A stretch of DNA of 64,000 nt from Bacillus sp. NP157 (GTDB lineage: Bacteria > Pseudomonadota > Gammaproteobacteria > Xanthomonadales > Rhodanobacteraceae): positions 1,178,001 through 1,242,000 of the forward strand of contig CP076546.1 in NCBI GenBank assembly GCA_018889975.1, in the 5' to 3' direction. Every line of letters begins with the position of its first letter. The stretch's first letter is position 1. A model generated the notes under the pieces. The model was given only the letters and a program-made list of their open reading frames with translations. It was not told where the DNA came from and searched no databases. Both the position numbers and the translations under genes were made by a program. Below are positions 42,589 to 50,682 of the stretch, one piece after another.

Positions 42589-44028
42589 TTATTCCGGGCG
42601 GCGGATGCGGCTGTGACGGAAGCTGTAAGCGAAGTAGACGATCACGCCGAGCAGCGTCCAGACGCCGAGCAAAACCCAGTTGCGCAAGCCGAGCGAATAC
42701 AACAATGCGATGCAGCTCAGCACACCGAGCGTGCACGTCACCGGCGCGAACGGCACACGGAACGTGCGCGGTGCATCGGCTGCGGTGCGACGCAGGATCA
42801 GCACGCCGATGCACACGGCGCAGAATGCGACGAGCGTACCCATCGAGGTGAGATCGCCGAGCAGGTTCAGCGGGAACACCGCGGCGAGTGCAGCGATGCC
42901 AACACCGGTGATCACCGTGTTGAGATGCGGCGTGCGGTACTTCGGATGGATCGTCGTAAACACTTTCGGGAGCAAGCCGTCACGGCCCATGATCATGAAG
43001 ATACGCGGCTGCGCGATGATCATGACCAGCACCACCGACGACAGGCCGATGAGCGCGCCGATCTCGACCAGGCCACGCAGCCAGTTCAGTTCGGGATGCT
43101 GGCGAATGGCGGTGACGACGGGCTCGGCGGTACCCAGTTCCGAGAACGGCACCAGGCCGGTCAGCACTGCCGCCATGGCGATGTAGAGCACCGTGCAGAC
43201 GCCGAGCGATGCGAGCGTACCGATCGGCATGTCGCGCTGGGGATTCTTCGATTCCTGGGCGGCCGTGGAGGTGGCCTCGAAGCCGATGTAAGCGAAGAAC
43301 ACCAGCGAGGCACCGCGCATCACGCCCGACCAGCCGTACTTGTCGCCGCCCTGGTTTTCGGGGATGAACGGGTGCCAGTTGGCCGTATCGATGTGGCTTG
43401 CGCCGACCACGATCACCACGATGATGAGCGCGACTTTCAGCACGACCATCGCCATGTTCAGGCCGGTCGATTCCTTGATGCCCACGTAGCAGAGCCACGT
43501 CAGCGCAAGCACGATGCCGACGGCAGGCAGGTTCAGCAGGGCGCCCGTCGTGACCAGGTGGCCGTCGATGAAATCGACCGGCGCATTGGTGAGCGCGGGC
43601 GGGATGTGGATGCCGACATGGTCGAGCAGGCTGACGAAGTAGCCGGTCCAGCTCACGGCAACCGCGGAAGCGGACACGCCGTACTCGAGGATCAGGTTCC
43701 AGCCGATGAACCACGCAGCGCCTTCGCCGAGGGTGGCGTATGCGTAGGAGTACGCACTGCCCGACACCGGCACCAGCGACGCGAATTCCGCGTAGCAAAG
43801 CGCCGTGAATACGCTGCAGATCGCGGCGAGGATGAAGGACAGGATGATCGCCGGCCCCGCGTGCTCAGCCGCGGCCACGCCGGTAATCACGAAGATACCG
43901 CCGCCGATGACTGCGCCGATGCCGAGCGCGGTCAGGCCCCACGGCCCCAGCGTTCGGCGCAGGGCCGGGCCGTGGGAGTCGTCGGGATCGGCGTGCGCGG
44001 TTTTCTTGGCGAGTAACTGCTTGAGCAT
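42589..44028 (-). CDS. APC-family amino-acid permease (CAT/YfnA type)
   Basis: 479-residue inner-membrane transporter with about 12-14 helices. TM1 has the GIGAVIGGGIFVITG motif, followed by CYAEFASLVPVSGSAYSYAYATLGE and the FFAYIGFEATSTAAQESKNPQRDMP motif, both typical of cationic amino-acid-type transporters such as YfnA. It lies 88 bases downstream of a close paralogue in the same direction, pointing to a tandem duplication; a terminator-like hairpin lies between. Substrate not identifiable. Confidence 0.92.
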   Translation of the reverse strand: MLKQLLAKKTAHADPDDSHGPALRRTLGPWGLTALGIGAVIGGGIFVITGVAAAEHAGPAIILSFILAAICSVFTALCYAEFASLVPVSGSAYSYAYATLGEGAAWFIGWNLILEYGVSASAVAVSWTGYFVSLLDHVGIHIPPALTNAPVDFIDGHLVTTGALLNLPAVGIVLALTWLCYVGIKESTGLNMAMVVLKVALIIVVIVVGASHIDTANWHPFIPENQGGDKYGWSGVMRGASLVFFAYIGFEATSTAAQESKNPQRDMPIGTLASLGVCTVLYIAMAAVLTGLVPFSELGTAEPVVTAIRQHPELNWLRGLVEIGALIGLSSVVLVMIIAQPRIFMIMGRDGLLPKVFTTIHPKYRTPHLNTVITGVGIAALAAVFPLNLLGDLTSMGTLVAFCAVCIGVLILRRTAADAPRTFRVPFAPVTCTLGVLSCIALLYSLGLRNWVLLGVWTLLGVIVYFAYSFRHSRIRRPE

Positions 44029-44076
44029 GGAGGGCTCGTATGACGGTGACGAAAGGAGGATAGCCGTAAAACGGCA

Positions 44077-44102
44077 GAGGCCGGCGGAACACCGCCGGCC
44101 TC
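44077..44102 (-). terminator. Hairpin between the two permease genes
   Basis: GAGGCCGGCGG, AACA loop, CCGCCGGCCTC: a perfect 11-bp stem 15 bases after the stop of the upstream permease (minus strand), followed on that strand by TGCCGTTTTA. It probably attenuates or ends transcription from the first permease gene. Confidence 0.6.
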
Positions 44103-44116
44103 CTGGGCGCGTTGGA

Positions 44117-45607
44117 TCAGGTGCCGGACTTGCGCAGCTTGCTGTGCGCGAAGCCGTAGCCGAAGTAGATCAGCTGACCGATGACGATCCAGCCGAGCAT
44201 CAGGCGCCAGTGCTCCTCGAACGCCTGCCAGAACAGGTAGATGCAGGCCAGGGCGCCGACGATCGAGATCGGCCACACCATCGGCACGCGGAAGCTGCGC
44301 TTCAGGTCCGGACGGGTGTAACGCAGGATCAGGATGCCGATGCACACGGTAGCGAAGGCCAGCAGGGTTCCCATCGAGACCAGCTCGCCCAGCACGCTGA
44401 CCGGGAACAGGCCAGCCATGGCGGCAGCGGCGACGCCGACGATGACGGTGCCGACGTGCGGCGTGCTGAACTTCGGATGCACCTTCGCCATGGCGGGCGG
44501 CAGCAGGCCGTCGCGTGCCATCGAGAAGAAGATGCGCGGCAGGCCCATCAGCATGACCAGGATGACCGACGACAGGCCGGTGATCGCGCCGAGGACGACG
44601 ATCGCCTTCAGCCAGGACAGCTGCGGGTAGAGGCCAAGGGCGGTGGCGACCGGTTCCGGCGTATTGAGGATGCGGAACGGCGCGATGCCGGTCAGGACCA
44701 GGGCGACGGCGATGTAGAGGATCGTGCAGATCGCCAGCGAGCCGAGGATGCCGATCGGCATGTCGCGCTGCGGATTCTTCGCTTCGCCGGCCGCGGTCGA
44801 GACCGCATCGAAGCCGACGTAGGAGAAGAAGACGATGGTGGCGGCGCGGAAGATGCCGCTCCAGCCAAACGTGCCTTCACCTTCGTTCGGCGGGATGAAC
44901 GGGTGCCAGTTGGCCGGGTTCACCACCTTGATGGCGAAGGCCAGGAACAGCAGGATCACGGTGACCTTGATCGCCACGATGATCGAATTGACGAACGCCG
45001 ACTGCGTGATGCCGACGTAGCACAGGCCCGACAGCGCCGCGATGATCACCACGGCCGGCAGGTTGATGAAGGTGCCGGTGGCCTGGATGTGGCCTTCGAC
45101 GAACTGGAACGGCGCCGAGGCGAGGGCGGCCGGGAGCGTGATGTCGCTGCCGACCATGCCGCCGATCAGGCCGAGTAATTCGTTGAAGTAACCCGACCAG
45201 CCCGCGGCGACGGTCGCCGCGGCGAACAGGTATTCGAGCACCAGGTTCCAGCCGACGAACCAGGCGACGTATTCGCCGAGGGTGGCATAGGAATAGGAGT
45301 AGGCGCTGCCCGAGACCGGAAGCATCGCCGCGAATTCGGCGTAGCACAGGCCTGCCAGGGCGCAGGCGAAGCCCGCGATGATGAAGCTGATGACCAGCGC
45401 CGGACCCGCGTGCAACGCAGCGGCCTGGCCGGTGATGACGAAGATACCGGCACCGATGACGGCACCAATGCCGAGGAGGATCAGGTGGCGTGCGGTAAGG
45501 ACGCGCTTGAGCTGGCCGTTGCCATGCGCGCCAGTGTCGATATGTTCGCCAGCATCGACGTGCGGCGCGGCCTCGATGGGATGCGTCGCGAAAAGTTGTT
45601 TGAACAT
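44117..45607 (-). CDS. APC-family amino-acid permease, tandem paralogue
   Basis: 496-residue paralogue of the permease just downstream. It shares GIGAVIGAGIFVITGQAAALHAGPA, CYAEFAAMLPVSGSAYSYSYATLGEYVAW and FFSYVGFDAVSTAAGEAKNPQRDMPIGI (each split here by key residues). The N-terminal cytoplasmic part is His/Asp-rich (HPIEAAPHVDAGEHIDTGAHGNG split) and differs from the paralogue. The ATG at 45607 is the first good start. Substrate is probably amino acids; the duplication suggests different affinity or specificity. Confidence 0.92.
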   Translation of the reverse strand: MFKQLFATHPIEAAPHVDAGEHIDTGAHGNGQLKRVLTARHLILLGIGAVIGAGIFVITGQAAALHAGPALVISFIIAGFACALAGLCYAEFAAMLPVSGSAYSYSYATLGEYVAWFVGWNLVLEYLFAAATVAAGWSGYFNELLGLIGGMVGSDITLPAALASAPFQFVEGHIQATGTFINLPAVVIIAALSGLCYVGITQSAFVNSIIVAIKVTVILLFLAFAIKVVNPANWHPFIPPNEGEGTFGWSGIFRAATIVFFSYVGFDAVSTAAGEAKNPQRDMPIGILGSLAICTILYIAVALVLTGIAPFRILNTPEPVATALGLYPQLSWLKAIVVLGAITGLSSVILVMLMGLPRIFFSMARDGLLPPAMAKVHPKFSTPHVGTVIVGVAAAAMAGLFPVSVLGELVSMGTLLAFATVCIGILILRYTRPDLKRSFRVPMVWPISIVGALACIYLFWQAFEEHWRLMLGWIVIGQLIYFGYGFAHSKLRKSGT

Positions 45608-45821
45608 GTGTCTCCCCTACAGGCGGAAATGCTCTTTATTTTTTTGAGACCGCCGTGGTCACCACGATGGCACGCCGCTCCCCGGATGAGTCGGCACGGC
45701 ACCATAGCCCAGCGGGGCAGGACCGTACAAGCTGCGATGCGAGGCGCGCCAATGCCTTGCATGGGGAGTGGCCGATGTCACCATGACTTACGGCGGTTGT
45801 GCGTGGAACGGTGGCGATGCG

Positions 45822-46781
45822 TCAAAGCACCATGTTTACGGCGACCTGCGGCGCCACGTAGCTGGTCGCGTTGCGCCCTGCGACGGTGAACTGCACGCCG
45901 GCGATGAGGCCGAGGCTTGGCCCGACGTGGTATTCCACGGCGGGCGCGAGACTGAGATCCGAACTGGGCCGCGACCGCCAGGCGCGTACGCGGCCGTACG
46001 TGACGCCGCGCATCGCGGTGCTGCCCAGGTGATTCCAGATAGCTTCGCCCACCAGCACCCAGCGGCTGTCGAGCACGTACTCCGCCGCGAGCGAGGAATT
46101 CCACGCCTGTCCCGGCCGCGCCGTGCCACGAAACCCTTGCTCCGTCCCATAGACGCTGCGACCGCGCACCGAGACGCGTCCAGGCGATGGCCCCCAGGCC
46201 AGCTGGCCACGCCAGCGCAGCGCGTGGTCGTTGGCCAGCCACTGCAGCTTCTGCGCACCGACGGACAGCGTCGTCCGCGCGGTACCGTTGCCGGTGCCGT
46301 TCAGGGGATTGGCGCCGAGGTGGTGGTAGTCCCCGGTCGGGATGCGCTGCGTGACGGAAACGGCGCTGACCCACGCCGTGCCCTGGTCACCCGGTCCGCT
46401 CAGTCGCTGCTGTAGGCGGACGGCGCTGTCACCCATGCGCAGGCCGTCGGTGTGCCCGCTACGCGTGCTCGTGCGCATGGCGTTGAGCGTGAGCTGCACA
46501 TTGGTGGTGTCGGACAGCCCGTAGGCCATCGGCAGGGCGACCTGCCACTGGCGGGTCGTCCAGCGGTCGCCGTGTCGCGACCGCGCGTTGTCGTAACTGC
46601 CGCGCGCATTGGTATGGATAAGGTATGGCTCGATGTTCAGGACGCCCTGCGGGAGCGTGTTCACCGCTGGGGTCGCGAGTGGGCCGGTGAAGTTCGGCAC
46701 GTCTCGTGCCGGATCGGCACTGGCCAGCGCAGGCAGCAGCGCAGCCAGAGGGGTGGCGTAACGGACGAGGGATGGTGTCAT
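45822..46781 (-). CDS. Putative outer-membrane beta-barrel protein
   Basis: 319-residue protein with a signal peptide (cleavage near ALASA) and alternating amphipathic strands throughout (for example WQVALPMAYGLSDTTNVQLTLNAM, LSVGAQKLQWLANDHALRWRGQLAWG, SSLAAEYVLDSRWVLVGEAIW). It ends in a hydrophobic residue typical of barrels (VAPQVAVNMVL). It resembles MetA-pathway/transporter-type barrel proteins that lack a plug. The start is the ATG at 46781. No neighbour hints at the substrate. Confidence 0.6.
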   Translation of the reverse strand: MTPSLVRYATPLAALLPALASADPARDVPNFTGPLATPAVNTLPQGVLNIEPYLIHTNARGSYDNARSRHGDRWTTRQWQVALPMAYGLSDTTNVQLTLNAMRTSTRSGHTDGLRMGDSAVRLQQRLSGPGDQGTAWVSAVSVTQRIPTGDYHHLGANPLNGTGNGTARTTLSVGAQKLQWLANDHALRWRGQLAWGPSPGRVSVRGRSVYGTEQGFRGTARPGQAWNSSLAAEYVLDSRWVLVGEAIWNHLGSTAMRGVTYGRVRAWRSRPSSDLSLAPAVEYHVGPSLGLIAGVQFTVAGRNATSYVAPQVAVNMVL

Positions 46782-46929
46782 CGCGGTTCCTTGCCTGGGG
46801 CAGCCGTGCTGCGGGGTCGGTACGCTCCTTGCGCACGTCCTCATGCTAGGCAGCACAACGCGGATCCGAATATCGGACTTGTCTTAAAATGACGTGCGAA
46901 AATGGCGTGTCTCCCTGAGGAATTCCCTG

Positions 46930-47475
46930 ATGCCTGCGTTGCACTCGTCCCTCGCCGCCGCTTTCGATGCCTATGCGGCCCGCCACCCTGGCGAGAGCGA
47001 TATCGCGCATTGCCGCGCGTGGCTCGACACCGAGGCGCGCCCGTTCCATCGCGAGACGCTGGACGGACACTTCACCGGATCGGCGTGGCTGGTCAGCGCG
47101 GATGGCGAGCGCGTGCTGTTGATGCACCACCGCAAGCTGCAGCGCTGGCTGCAGCCGGGTGGCCATGCCGATGGCGACGCCGATCTTGCCGGCGTAGCCC
47201 TACGCGAGGCAGGGGAGGAAACCGGCTTGCGCGATCTCACCGTGCTGCCTGCCATCTTCGACGTAGACCGCCACCAGATCCCGTCGCGCGGCAGCGAGCC
47301 GGCCCACTGGCACTACGACGTGCGCTACGTGGTCGTGGCCGGCGGATCGGAAGCCTTCGAAGCGAACGAAGAGTCGCTGGGCCTCGCCTGGCGCCAGGTC
47401 AGCGAGATTGCCGGCGACGAGGACGCTGACGCGTCGTTGCGGCGGATGGCGACGAAGTGGCTGGATCGCGGATGA
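46930..47475 (+). CDS. NUDIX hydrolase
   Basis: 181-residue hydrolase of nucleoside-diphosphate derivatives. The Nudix box is GGHADGDADLAGVALREAGEETGL (given here by its key residues: REAGEETG, with the metal-binding Glu pair). The upstream Glu of the consensus G-x5-E is Ala, as in the subfamily with GGHAD. GAGGAA lies seven bases before the ATG at 46930. It converges with the 3-hydroxyanthranilate dioxygenase gene, with a perfect 9-bp hairpin between them (47485-47510). Substrate unknown. Confidence 0.88.
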   Translation: MPALHSSLAAAFDAYAARHPGESDIAHCRAWLDTEARPFHRETLDGHFTGSAWLVSADGERVLLMHHRKLQRWLQPGGHADGDADLAGVALREAGEETGLRDLTVLPAIFDVDRHQIPSRGSEPAHWHYDVRYVVVAGGSEAFEANEESLGLAWRQVSEIAGDEDADASLRRMATKWLDRG

Positions 47476-47484
47476 GTCCGCGAG

Positions 47485-47510
47485 GCGGGCGCCAATGGTA
47501 AGGCGCCCGC
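47485..47510. terminator. Hairpin between convergent genes
   Basis: GCGGGCGCC, eight-base loop AATGGTAA, GGCGCCCGC: a perfect stem between convergent NUDIX and dioxygenase genes. No U-tract follows, so it may be a bidirectional pausing structure rather than an intrinsic terminator. Confidence 0.4.
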
Positions 47511-47537
47511 GGGGCAACACGTGGCCGTCGACGAGTC

Positions 47538-48068
47538 CTACGCGGTCTCGCTGTAGCGCGCCGGCGCAGGGTGCACGGTGCCGCAGTTCGGGCAGGTCCG
47601 CGCCGCCTCCGACCGGTAGAAGGTGTCGAATACGGGCGGGAAGTCCGTCTCGATGCTCTGCAGCTCGAAGTAACGCTCGAACAGCTTCGTGTTGCAGTTC
47701 CCGCAGAACCACATCAGGCCATCGCGTTCGCCCGCGAGGCGACGGCGTTCCACCACCAGGCCCACGGACGCCGGCATGCGCTGCGGCGAGTGCGGAACCC
47801 GCGCCGGCAGGTAGAACATCTGGCCAGCGCGGATCGGGATGTCGCGCGCCACGCCGTCGTCCTGGACCTTGAGCACCATCTCGCCTTCGAGCTGGTAGAA
47901 GAATTCCGGGCCTTCGTCGTAGTGGTAGTCCGTGCGTGCGTTCGGGCCGCCCACGATCATGACGATGAAGTCGCCGTCCACGATGCACTTGTTGCCGACC
48001 GGTGGCTTGAGCAGGGCGCGGTTGTCGTCGATCCAGCGCTGCAGGTCGATGGGAGGCGTGAGGCTCAT
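47538..48068 (-). CDS. nbaC: 3-hydroxyanthranilate 3,4-dioxygenase
   Basis: 176-residue cupin dioxygenase that opens the ring of 3-hydroxyanthranilate in the kynurenine pathway. Iron ligands lie in [18 protein letters not shown] (His and Glu) and PHSPQR (His). The C-terminal rubredoxin-like site has two C-x2-C pairs (FCGNCN and [10 protein letters not shown]), typical of bacterial enzymes. The ATG at 48068 is preferred to one five codons upstream. It is divergent from a PuuB-like oxidase. Other kynurenine-pathway genes are not in the window. Confidence 0.93.
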   Translation of the reverse strand: MSLTPPIDLQRWIDDNRALLKPPVGNKCIVDGDFIVMIVGGPNARTDYHYDEGPEFFYQLEGEMVLKVQDDGVARDIPIRAGQMFYLPARVPHSPQRMPASVGLVVERRRLAGERDGLMWFCGNCNTKLFERYFELQSIETDFPPVFDTFYRSEAARTCPNCGTVHPAPARYSETA

Positions 48069-48174
48069 GCGGCGTCGCTTCATGAATGGATGGGCCGATC
48101 ATACTCCCGGCGGGTACTTCCGGCCGGACGCCGCGTGGCGTACAACGACGGTCCTGCCCAGAGGAATGCCCCGC

Positions 48175-49452
48175 ATGGCGTCGTGGTACCACGCCCGCCA
48201 ACCCGCGCCTGCGCCCCGGCCGCCGCCGCCGCGAGGAAAGCGAGAGGCCGCCGTCGTCATCGTCGGCGGTGGCTTCGCGGGCCTGAACACCGCGCTGGGC
48301 CTGGCCGCACGCGGCGTCCGTGACGTTGTCCTGCTCGAGGCGCAAACGATCGGTTTCGGTGCGTCGGGACGCAATGGCGGCTTTGTCTTTGCCGGCTACT
48401 CCCTCGGCGAGCGGGCGCTGCTAGCCCGGCTGGGCGAAGCGCGAGCGCGTGACCTGTATGCCCGCACCGTCGCTGCGGTAAACCTCATCCGCCAGCGCAT
48501 CACGGCACTGGCGATCGATTGCGACATGGTCGACGCCGGCGTGGTCTGGGCGAACTGGTTCCGCGATGCGCGCATCCTGCGCGACCGACAGCAGTTGCTG
48601 GCCGAGACCTACGGCAGCGAGTGGCAGTGGATTCCAGCGGACGCGATGCACGAGTTCGTGCGCAGCCCGCGCTACCACGATGGCCTGTACGAACGGAACG
48701 CGCTACACATCGATCCGCTGGCCTATGCACGCGGCCTGGCCACGGCGGCGGAAGGCGCGGGCGTCACCATCCACGAAGGGTCGCGGGTGCGCATGCTGGA
48801 GCGGCGCGGTTCGCGCTGGATCGTACGGGTCGGCGATGCCGAGATCGAGGCCGCCGATATCGTCCTGGCCTGTGGCGGTTACCTCGCCGGCCTGGATCGG
48901 GCGATCGATCGCGCGGTGCTGCCCATCGCCACGTACGTCATGGTCACCGAGCCGCTGGGTCCGCGCCTGGCGGAGTGCCTGCGCACCCGTGCGGCCGTTT
49001 ACGACACCCGTTTCGCCTTCGATTATTACCGTCCCTTGCAGGACACCCGCCTGCTCTGGGGTGGGCGGATCTCCGTGCGTGATCGCAGCCCGCGCGCGGT
49101 GCAGCACCTGTTGTCGCGCGATCTTGCACGGGTGTTCCCGTCGCTGAAAGGGGTGAAGATCGAGCACGCCTGGTCAGGCCTGATGAGTTACGCGCGGCAT
49201 GAGATGCCCCAGGTGGGGACGCATGGGAACGGGCTCTGGTATGCGCAGGCATTCGGCGGACATGGCCTGGCGCCGACGTGTGCGGCGGGCGAGACGCTGG
49301 CGGATGCGATTGCGTCGGGGGAGAAAGCCGTTCCGGCGTATGCGGCGTTTGGGTTGGAGCCGGTGCATCGGCCGTTCGGGTACCTGGCGGCGCAGGGGAC
49401 GTATTGGAAGTTTGAGTTGGGGGACTGGATGAAGGGGCGGTTGGAGGGGTGA
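48175..49452 (+). CDS. FAD-dependent amine/amino-acid oxidase (PuuB/DAO family)
   Basis: 425-residue flavoprotein. The N-terminal SWYHA motif and Rossmann fold (AAVVIVGGGFAGLNTALGLAARG split) with GASGRNGGFV are those of the gamma-glutamylputrescine oxidase/glycine oxidase group, and the C-terminal AQAFGGHGLAPTCAAGE closes the FAD site. It probably oxidises a secondary or primary amine to an imine. The ATG at 48175 has GAGGA nine bases upstream; ATGs at 48082 and 48166 are possible alternatives. The last 80 codons become very G-rich on the coding strand. Confidence 0.85.
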   Translation: MASWYHARQPAPAPRPPPPRGKREAAVVIVGGGFAGLNTALGLAARGVRDVVLLEAQTIGFGASGRNGGFVFAGYSLGERALLARLGEARARDLYARTVAAVNLIRQRITALAIDCDMVDAGVVWANWFRDARILRDRQQLLAETYGSEWQWIPADAMHEFVRSPRYHDGLYERNALHIDPLAYARGLATAAEGAGVTIHEGSRVRMLERRGSRWIVRVGDAEIEAADIVLACGGYLAGLDRAIDRAVLPIATYVMVTEPLGPRLAECLRTRAAVYDTRFAFDYYRPLQDTRLLWGGRISVRDRSPRAVQHLLSRDLARVFPSLKGVKIEHAWSGLMSYARHEMPQVGTHGNGLWYAQAFGGHGLAPTCAAGETLADAIASGEKAVPAYAAFGLEPVHRPFGYLAAQGTYWKFELGDWMKGRLEG

Positions 49453-49500
49453 GGGTGGGGCGGGAGATGGGGTGGGCGATGGGGTGGGTGGTTGGACGGG
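49446..49500 (+). other. G-tract cluster with G-quadruplex potential
   Basis: Nine runs of three or four G within 55 bases, separated by one to five bases, spanning the stop codon of the oxidase gene and the following spacer. This satisfies the usual G-quadruplex pattern several times over on the plus strand (oxidase mRNA sense). Confidence 0.6.
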
Positions 49501-49531
49501 TGAGTTATACGGGGAGGTTGGGGCGGGTGGG

Positions 49532-49553
49532 TCGCGCGCGGGCGCGCTCCTAC
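49532..49553. repeat. Single REP element supplying a stop codon
   Basis: TCGCGCGCGGGCGCGCTCCT(AC): one REP copy with one or two changes to the consensus. Read on the minus strand, its GTAG end provides the TAG stop (49552-49550) of the MBL hydrolase gene. Confidence 0.85.
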
Positions 49554-50482
49554 AGGGTGGTGGCTTTGTCGAGCCAGATGAGGACGCCGTCGGCGTTCAG
49601 GCGGATGTCGACCTTGAGTAGCTTGAGGATCTCGTCGGGCGACAGCGCGACGCCGTGTTGCCTGGCGCGGCTGGCGTAGAGTTCGCCGAATGCCGTGGCG
49701 ACGCGGGCCTTGCGATCGGGATCGGTGGCATGCCGGCGGGCGATCGCGACCATCGCGTCGATCTGTTCGTGCAGGTCGTTCGCCAGGCGTTTGACGTCGC
49801 CCACGCGATCGTAATGGGTGAGGTACATCGCCTCCGGCTCGTAGCGCATCATCCGCTCGATCGACGCATGCGCCTCGTCCGGATCAAACTGCACGGGTGA
49901 GGTCGTCGGGACGATGAACGGGCCGTTCGCCGTGTCGAATTCGCGATACGACAGGCCAAAGATGTCGCCGGTGAAGAACGCGTTGGCGCGTTCGTCGTGG
50001 ATGGCGATGTGGTGCCGCGCATGGCCGGGCGTGTCCAGGCAGAGCAGCGCACGGCCGGCGAGATCGACGACGAAGCCATCGGATGCCTCGATCACGCGAT
50101 CCCGGGCCACGGGCACGATCGTGCCGTAGTCGCGGCGCACGATGTCTTCACCATACACGGTGGTGGCGCCGGCGATGAGCGCCGACGGGTCGATCATGTG
50201 CCGGGCGCCGCGCGGGTGCACCGCGAGCATGGCGTTCGGCAGGTGTTTCATCAGCTCGCCCGCGCCGCCGGCGTGATCGAGGTGGACATGGGTGAGGATC
50301 AGCCAGTCGATGTCCGCGGGGCGCAGGCCGGCGGCGTCGATGGCGTCGAGGAAGCGGGGCAGGGAATGCGTCGTCCCGCTGTCGACCAGGGCACCGCGAC
50401 CGCGTTCCACCACCAGGTAGGCGGCGTCGAAGGACGGGCGGCCGAAACCGGTATCGATGGTATGGATGCCGTGCATGGACAT
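49550..50482 (-). CDS. MBL-fold metallo-hydrolase
   Basis: 310-residue metallo-beta-lactamase-fold hydrolase. The metal motif is THVHLDHAGG (near residue 64), with further ligands in DTPGHARHH, FFTGDIFG and LTHYDRVG. The C-terminal part (about 215-300) is helical and not part of the core fold. The group contains glyoxalase II-like, lactonase-like and other thioester hydrolases; a specific substrate cannot be assigned. The stop codon is contributed by a REP element. Confidence 0.86.
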   Translation of the reverse strand: MSMHGIHTIDTGFGRPSFDAAYLVVERGRGALVDSGTTHSLPRFLDAIDAAGLRPADIDWLILTHVHLDHAGGAGELMKHLPNAMLAVHPRGARHMIDPSALIAGATTVYGEDIVRRDYGTIVPVARDRVIEASDGFVVDLAGRALLCLDTPGHARHHIAIHDERANAFFTGDIFGLSYREFDTANGPFIVPTTSPVQFDPDEAHASIERMMRYEPEAMYLTHYDRVGDVKRLANDLHEQIDAMVAIARRHATDPDRKARVATAFGELYASRARQHGVALSPDEILKLLKVDIRLNADGVLIWLDKATTL

Positions 50483-50515
50483 GAGCGTATCGCCATCCGG
50501 GTAGTCAGCGCATGT

Positions 50516-50669
50516 GTAGGAGCGCGCCTGCGCGCGACAGGTTTTTGCGATGGATGGCCAGACTGTGGTGGTCCATCGCGAAAAACTTGTCGCTATTTAG
50601 GAAATACCTCGCGCGGCAGAAAATAGCTGGCGCGCAGTAAATTCCCATCGCGCGCAGGCGCGCTCCTAC
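50516..50669. repeat. REP doublet (REPIN)
   Basis: REP at 50516-50537 and an exact inverted copy at 50648-50669, upstream of the MBL gene and immediately downstream of fadA (stop at 50683). The interior contains an A+T-rich stretch (GAAAAACTTGTCGCTATTTA). Confidence 0.9.
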
Positions 50670-50682
50670 ATGGGGTTTGGCG

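Noticed and set aside
42613-44016. 467-codon plus-strand frame (and the similar frame 43805-45178) opposite the permeases
   Set aside because: Highly charged Asp/Arg/His-rich shadow of membrane-helix coding sequence.
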